Shown: one piece after another, positions 58,979 to 64,000 of the stretch
How positions within the stretch are numbered: position 1 is the stretch's first letter
How the letters are laid out: each line of letters begins with the position of its first letter
Assembly (NCBI GenBank): GCA_001606155.1
Contig: LODT01000041.1
Location: 496,001-560,000 of the forward strand
DNA length: 64,000 bases
Source of the DNA: Tieghemostelium lacteum
Taxonomy: Eukaryota > Evosea > Eumycetozoa > Dictyosteliales > Raperosteliaceae
Direction of reading: 5' to 3'
Notes under the pieces: generated by a model
What the model was told of the DNA's origin: nothing
The model's input: only the letters and a program-made list of their open reading frames with translations
Database searches by the model: none
Position numbers and translations under genes: made by a program

Positions 58979-61120
58979 TTATTTTTCTAAATCCTCTTTG
59001 ATATCATTATTACTTATCTGATTATTGGAATTTAATGATTTTTCAAATTTCTTATATTGTTCCATTTTTCTACCGAAATTGTAACCATAAACAACTATTA
59101 ATATCGAGTGCACAATATAACTATTGTAGTAATAATAATATAGTAATAATAATATAGAGTTAGTGATGAATGAAAAATTAGAAAAAAAAAGGGTTACATA
59201 CATTCCTAGAAGGATACCTAAAGTTAACTCTTGTGAAATTGATCCTTTTCTACCAAGGGCTCTCATCATAAGTATATCCATATAAATGAAATTGGCACAA
59301 AATGCACCAGATAGGAAACCAGTAAACAAATTAAATGAATACTGGTAATGGTGAATTGTCATCAATGACAAAAAACTGAGAGCCAATATTTCAAAACAAT
59401 AGGTAGGGTCGACTAATGACACCAAAAACATTACCCACAAGTGAATTAACATCAATTGAAATGTAATGCTTGATGTTTGTCTATTGTTACTATTGCTCAT
59501 CAGTGAGCTATTATTTGAATGTTTCTTTCTGTAATAGTATCTATTTGTACTATCAATTTCATCAATTTCACTGGTTGTTGAATCATCATTTACACCAGCA
59601 CCAGTAAGCTTTTTATAAGTTTGTTGTTCTTCATCTCTAACACCACCTACACCATTATTATTATTTAGATGGTGACTATTATTGCTATTATGTACACGTT
59701 TAAAGCTTTTTTTTCTCTTTTGATTTAATTGACTATAGTAATCAATGGTCTCCCATTTTTTAATCAAATCTTTGTAATGTTGATATGATGTCAAATATCT
59801 ATAAAAAAAGTATTAGCCGATGTTCTAGGTTATATAACCAAATAAAAATTATACATACATTAATAATAAAATAAATGTTGAAAATAAAATTAAATCAAAG
59901 TAACCAAAGCATATCGGACCAACTATTAGGTATTGTTTGTTACCAGAGAATATAGTTTCAATTGTGGATTTCATAAATTGATAGAAAAGTCTTTTTAGTG
60001 GATTTTTAATGGTTCCTTGACTATCTATCAGAGATGTGTTTAGAGAGTATACTGATTGATCTGTACTGGTTGAGACTAAAAACTGTGTTAAAATAAGTGA
60101 GAAATCTTTTACCAAATCACTATCCAAGTTTTTAGGTTGATCTGTAATCTTGTGATAATCTACATTACGACCATAGAACAAATCCAAATCTGTTAATAGT
60201 AGAGAATCTACACCTGACCATGTAAATGGTCCATCATCAGAGAGAAAACGTATAGATAACAAATGGTGTTTCTGAGCTTGAAATGCTAGAGATGTAGTTA
60301 ATCTTGAAGTTCCAACAGTGATTCCATCATAACGAATATGATAGCTAGCCTGAACCATTGCATCTACCAACCAACGTGGTGAAAACAATGTCTGATGATT
60401 ATGTTCGTATGGGTATGTAACTATAAGTGGTTGTGAATCTTTATATCCCATAGAATCGACATCTATAAAATAAGCATATTTATGCTTGTTTTTGGCTACT
60501 TTGTAATGGTCTACAAAGGATTTTGACCCAAGTGCACCTGGCTCCTCTTGATCAAAAAACACAAATAGATATGGTACTTGTTGATCTAAATGTCGTTGAT
60601 ATCTATACATACTAATACAAGTCTCTATAAGTAAACCTGTACCCGAAAGATTATCATGTGCTCCCGATGTTCTGTTTTCACCCCAATGTACTGTATCATA
60701 ATGAGCACCAATGACACGAATACGATCGGAAGTTTGCGAGGTTGTATTTATCCAAACCATTATATTTATACCTGTCCATGTTGTAGTTGTTATATTTCTT
60801 CCAACTGACTTCCTTTCGGTCCATTCAAACCGATTATATATAATCTGTTCATTAGGCACACCATTTGCAATCAAATAATCTTTAATATATTCTCTGGCGA
60901 GAGATCTACTCTCTTCATAGATAAACTTTGAATTTCCAATATCAATTAGTTTCTCTGTATGTCGAATAATCTGGTTGGCATTGATATTCAGTATTTCAAT
61001 ATCATTTACTGCATGTGGTGTGTTAATTGAATATCTATTATACTGATAAAATCTAGAAATTCCAAATAAACCTATAGACACTATGATTAATATTACTAAT
61101 CTAATATTAATTTTCGACAT
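58979..61120 (-). CDS. M28 zinc metallopeptidase with C-terminal membrane domain (ERMP1-like)
   Basis: Three exons: 61120-59859, 59798-59202 and 59120-58979; introns 60 and 81 bp, in phase; 666 residues. The first donor (AT|GTATGTATAA) and acceptor (TTATAG|ATATTTG) join the peptidase part to the membrane part (LLLI|YLTSYQHY). The second intron has a length divisible by three and could be misread as coding. An N-terminal anchor (~7-24) precedes a lumenal M28 domain with all metal ligands: His140 (GAHYDT), Asp156 (AHDNLSG), Glu192/193 (DQEEPGALGS), Asp222 (DVDSMGY), His323 (YHKITDQ). Several membrane segments follow (~395-420 and ~500-600) with a polar loop. The plan is that of ER metallopeptidase 1/Felix-ina. 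Predicted active. Confidence 0.8.
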
Positions 61121-61329
61121 TGGAATAACTAAAACTGAAATAAAAAAAATACAAAAAATTGAAGTTGGTGGGTTTTTTGAAAAGAAATCAAATAATATTT
61201 TGTTTTTTATTTCTTTTTGCGAATACTGTATTATCAGGGGGTATTGGTTTATTGTGAAGAATTAAAAGTAACTAATTAGGTTATTATTATTATTTTACAA
61301 GAAAAAAAAACTATTGTTATATCAGTGTG

Positions 61330-62764
61330 CTATTGATTCAATTTTGGGTGGTGGAATTTGTAAGATCTTCTATTTCCGTTATTAGGAGATGAAACTAAGC
61401 TATCAGATTGTGGATTTTGAAATAGTGATGAAGTAGGTGTAGACATACTAGTAGGAGAATCAAAGGAAGAGTTATTACTATTATAATTGTTATTGTAATT
61501 TGGTGATGACGACATCAATGGTGAAGAAGTAGGTGATGCAATATTAAGTATCGATGAAAAACTAGCTAGTGGTGGTGTAAAAGATGTATTGTTATTTAAA
61601 CTAATATTATTATTACTATTACTATTATTATTGTGAAATGAAGGCGATGATAAATAAGATGACAGAGAAGGAGCTGAAGAAGATGATGTAGATGTTGGTA
61701 TCTCATGTGAAAGTATAGTTGAGATGCTGTCCCTCTGTCTCTTTTGTTGTTGTTGATGATGTGTTTGTTTTAACATTGATGGTGAATGTGGTGATCCCCC
61801 TGGATTATAAAGTGAAAATGTTGATGGTTGTTGTATACTATTACTATTATTATTACTATTATTGATTTCAGAGGTTGCTAAAATCAGACTAGTTAAATTA
61901 TTACCGTTTTGTGAACCACCACTACTGTTCATTACAGTATCGCTGTGATTACTATTTGTACTACTGCTACTACTATTCATTTTATCTATTAAATCTATAT
62001 TATTATTATTATTACTACTATTATGTACATTTTGAGTGGATGGTGTATGGTTATCAAATGATGAGATGGGATTGAGAATATTTCTATTCTCACCAATATT
62101 GAATCTGGATTTACGCTGTGAAGGTGATTGTGAGAGTTGTTGTTGATAGGAAGATGGTTGAAAATCCATAGACATTGGTGTAATTGAAAGTGGTGATGGT
62201 GATATTGATGTTGGTGTTGATGAAGATGATGATGGACCACTAACATCCAATGACTGTTGTTTAGTCAACATTGACAACTGGTTTTTTAAATCTTTATTCT
62301 CCATTAATGCAGCTTCAATTTGTTTCTCTAAAAAACTAATTTTTACAGTATTTTCAGATTGCATGACATTCAGTTGTTTTGTCTGTTGTAACAAATGATT
62401 TCTATCATTTTCTAAATTATCTACAATAGATTCAAGTTTTTCAAGATATTCTTTCTTTCTCTCCCTATATTGTGCTGCAGATTGTCTGTTTTGCATTTGT
62501 CTATCATTGTATGGGAAAATATTAGAACCAAAGTATGAATATGATAATCAAAGTATGTGAAATTAGAACTTACCTAATTTTCTTTTTTTTAATTTCATCG
62601 TCATCTAGTGCCATGGAATTTGAGTTATTTATACCACTGCTGGTAGTACTATTACTGTTACTACTCATGCTGATGCTACTGAGACTACCATAACTACTCA
62701 TTGAACTACTATTGCTGATATTACTATCACCACTACTTGTAAGGCTTCTTCCTGACATGTTCAT
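61330..62764 (-). CDS. bZIP transcription factor, Ser/Asn-rich
   Basis: Two exons, 62764-62574 and 62500-61330, intron 73 bp (GTAAGT..GATAG) in phase; 453 residues. Exon 1 gives a Ser/Asn-rich start ending in DDDEIKKKKIR. The intron cuts inside the basic region, which continues QMQNRQSAAQYRERKKEYLE with the invariant Asn68 and Arg76 at N-x7-R spacing. Leucine heptads follow to ~residue 130 (LESIVDNLENDRNHLLQQ). The C-terminal two thirds is Ser/Asn/Pro-rich and probably disordered activation sequence. Upstream lie GT-rich elements and a palindromic TTACGTAA bZIP site. The exact bzp member cannot be named. Confidence 0.85.
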
Positions 62765-62800
62765 TTTGTGGTATCTGATGTATGTATGTATGTATATATA

Positions 62801-62873
62801 TTTGTGTGTTGTGGGGTGCTTATAATGGAGTTGTTTTTAAAATTACGTAATAATGTGTGGGGTGGTGAGGGTT
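62801..62873 (-). promoter_or_regulatory. GT-rich G-box-like elements and a TTACGTAA bZIP palindrome
   Basis: About 40-110 bases upstream of the bZIP ATG. TGTGTGTTGTGGGGTG and TGTGTGGGGTGGTGAGGG match the GT-rich G-box style bound by GBF in Dictyostelium. Between them ATTACGTAAT (62842-62851) contains TTACGTAA, a perfect symmetric bZIP half-site dimer, so the gene may regulate itself. Confidence 0.4.
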
Positions 62874-63318
62874 TTACAAGAATTTGGGAAAAAAAATAAA
62901 ATTGGATTCTGATGATGATAAATTATGATAAATAAACAAATAATATTTAAAAAAGGAGTTTAAACCAAATAATAATAAACTAATTAAATATAAAATATAT
63001 TTTGTATAAATATATCTAAAATGGTGTTTGTGTAAATTTGTGATTGATGTGAGTGGAAAAAAAATTTGGGTGGGTTGTGTTGTGTTTAAAAATGTATTTG
63101 ATAATGTATATAAATATATTGTATATATCCTACTATTCTATTATTATTGCTATTAATATGCTCTTGGAATAATTATCTATAAACGGATTATGGTTTCATT
63201 AAAAACACAAACAACAGAGTATAGATCTTTAATTTATGATGTGATATCTAATCTGTGGTTATTTGAGGGTACTAATCTAAATAACTGACATACCACACCT
63301 ATGTATATTATTTATAAT

Positions 63319-63325
<7 letters not shown>

Positions 63326-63349
<24 letters not shown>
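63326..63349. repeat. Poly(A) homopolymer tract
   Basis: 24 consecutive A's in the upstream region of the second bZIP gene. Confidence 0.9.
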
Positions 63350-63749
63350 CAATAATGCTGTAAGATGACGGAATTTGATAGAGATATCTCGGTGTTTTGT
63401 TTCTGAAAATATAATGACAGATATAATCAATAATAGAAAAAAAAAATTATAAAAAATTAAAAATTAAAAAAACTCTACAACTGATGATGGTGATTTTTGT
63501 AAACTTAAATTTCTTCTTTATATTGGATTATGACATCACAATACTACAGAGTTGGAGACTAAATTAAAAAAAAAGGTGGAAAATTTTCCACTTCTATCAG
63601 TGGAGGAATTTTTAAAAAGATTCTCTAAAGAATTTTTGATGATGTCACAAAGATCTAGTCAAGTTTATATTGAAATTTCCAAAAACAATTTACCTTTGCA
63701 AAGTGGTTTATTTTTATTTCTTGGTGATTTCTTGCATTTCTAGACTTCA

Positions 63750-64000
63750 TTAATCTTTATTCCCGCCAGGTGAATTGAGTTTTGATTTTAGGTCATCTAG
63801 GTCTTTGACTACTGAGGCAAATTGTTGCTCAAATTTTGTAATCTTTTCTAAAATGCTCTCAAGCATCTCAGAATTAGTTTGTAATGCTGCCCTAAAAGTT
63901 ACCCTCTTTTTCTTTGGTTTTAAGGGAACAGTTAAGGCCTCTATTTCACTATTTCCAACTAATTTCTCTTGTGTTTTTAGTATTGGTGATTGAGGAATTT
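63750..64000 (-). CDS. C-terminal end of an unidentified coiled-coil ORF, cut by the window edge
   Basis: On the minus strand the frame is open from the window end to TAA at 63750-63752, giving the last 82 residues of a protein. It has a basic stretch (VPLKPKKKRVTFRAALQTN) and then a likely coiled coil (MLESILEKITKFEQQF, VVKDLDDLKSKL), ending SPGGNKD. Codon use is less AT-biased than the neighbours (GCC, CCC, GGC, GGG). It may be a structural protein of a mobile element or an ordinary nuclear protein with an NLS; the window does not show enough to decide. Confidence 0.4.
   Translation of the reverse strand, partial: IPQSPILKTQEKLVGNSEIEALTVPLKPKKKRVTFRAALQTNSEMLESILEKITKFEQQFASVVKDLDDLKSKLNSPGGNKD

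Larger units (their letters stand above)
62765..63749. promoter_or_regulatory. Upstream region of the bZIP gene; no gene seen
   Basis: Contains TATG repeats (~62780-62795), GT-rich blocks, a 24-base A run (63326-63349) and a 16-bp perfect palindrome at 63576-63591. AT-rich in general, with no convincing coding sequence. Confidence 0.5.

Noticed and set aside
63552-63743. Plus-strand frame (VEEFLKRFSKEFL...)
   Set aside because: Looks partly protein-like but has no ATG or splice acceptor that fits, and overlaps the palindrome; left uncalled.

Overview
The window reads as nuclear DNA of a dictyostelid social amoeba (Dictyostelium/Polysphondylium group). Evidence: intergenic DNA is very AT-rich, genes are dense with few short AT-rich GT..AG introns (about 37-131 bp), and CAA/CAG runs are translated as glutamine tracts. 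The families also fit: CudA-like regulator, PI3K, ankyrin-myotubularin, GPI-anchored and EGF-like surface proteins, and a cysteine protease with a Ser/Gly/Gln-rich insert. The species cannot be fixed from the sequence alone.

Layout. 1-0.9 kb: 3' end of a MATH-domain gene and a small gene with a reading-frame break. 1.1-8.6 kb: a CudA-like regulator (-) and a bZIP gene (+) diverge from a 1.9 kb intergenic region. 8.8-11.2 kb: a leucine-rich F-box/LRR-like protein and a secreted Cys-rich protein. 11.7-36.5 kb: three tandem copies (A, B, C) of a giant sacsin-like gene of about 2,675 residues. Each has two GHKL ATPase (SIRPT) modules and a C-terminal HEPN domain. A decayed fragment lies between A and B, and C carries a 311-bp internal deletion. 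37-42 kb: a second, longer Cys-rich protein, a GPI-anchored surface protein, a bacterial-type L,D-transpeptidase-like (Tlde1/DUF2778) gene and a second LRR-like gene. 42-54.5 kb: a class I PI3K, a bubblegum-type acyl-CoA synthetase with a repetitive tail and an ankyrin-GRAM-myotubularin phosphatase. 54.6-63 kb: a beta-helix-like membrane protein, a papain-family protein lacking its catalytic Cys and His, an ER-type M28 metallopeptidase with C-terminal membrane segments, and a second bZIP gene. The right edge holds the end of an unidentified coiled-coil ORF.

Functional themes. PI3K and myotubularin act in opposite directions on phosphoinositides. The acyl-CoA synthetase and M28 peptidase look like housekeeping or secretory-pathway genes. 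The sacsin array, its two flanking Cys-rich paralogues and the bacterial-type cell-wall enzyme form the most unusual stretch. The array shows mosaic identity, a variable patch and ongoing decay, as expected of a fast-evolving family. Whether it has a defence or a proteostasis role is open.

Exon structures were worked out by eye from splice signals and frame continuity. No searches were run.
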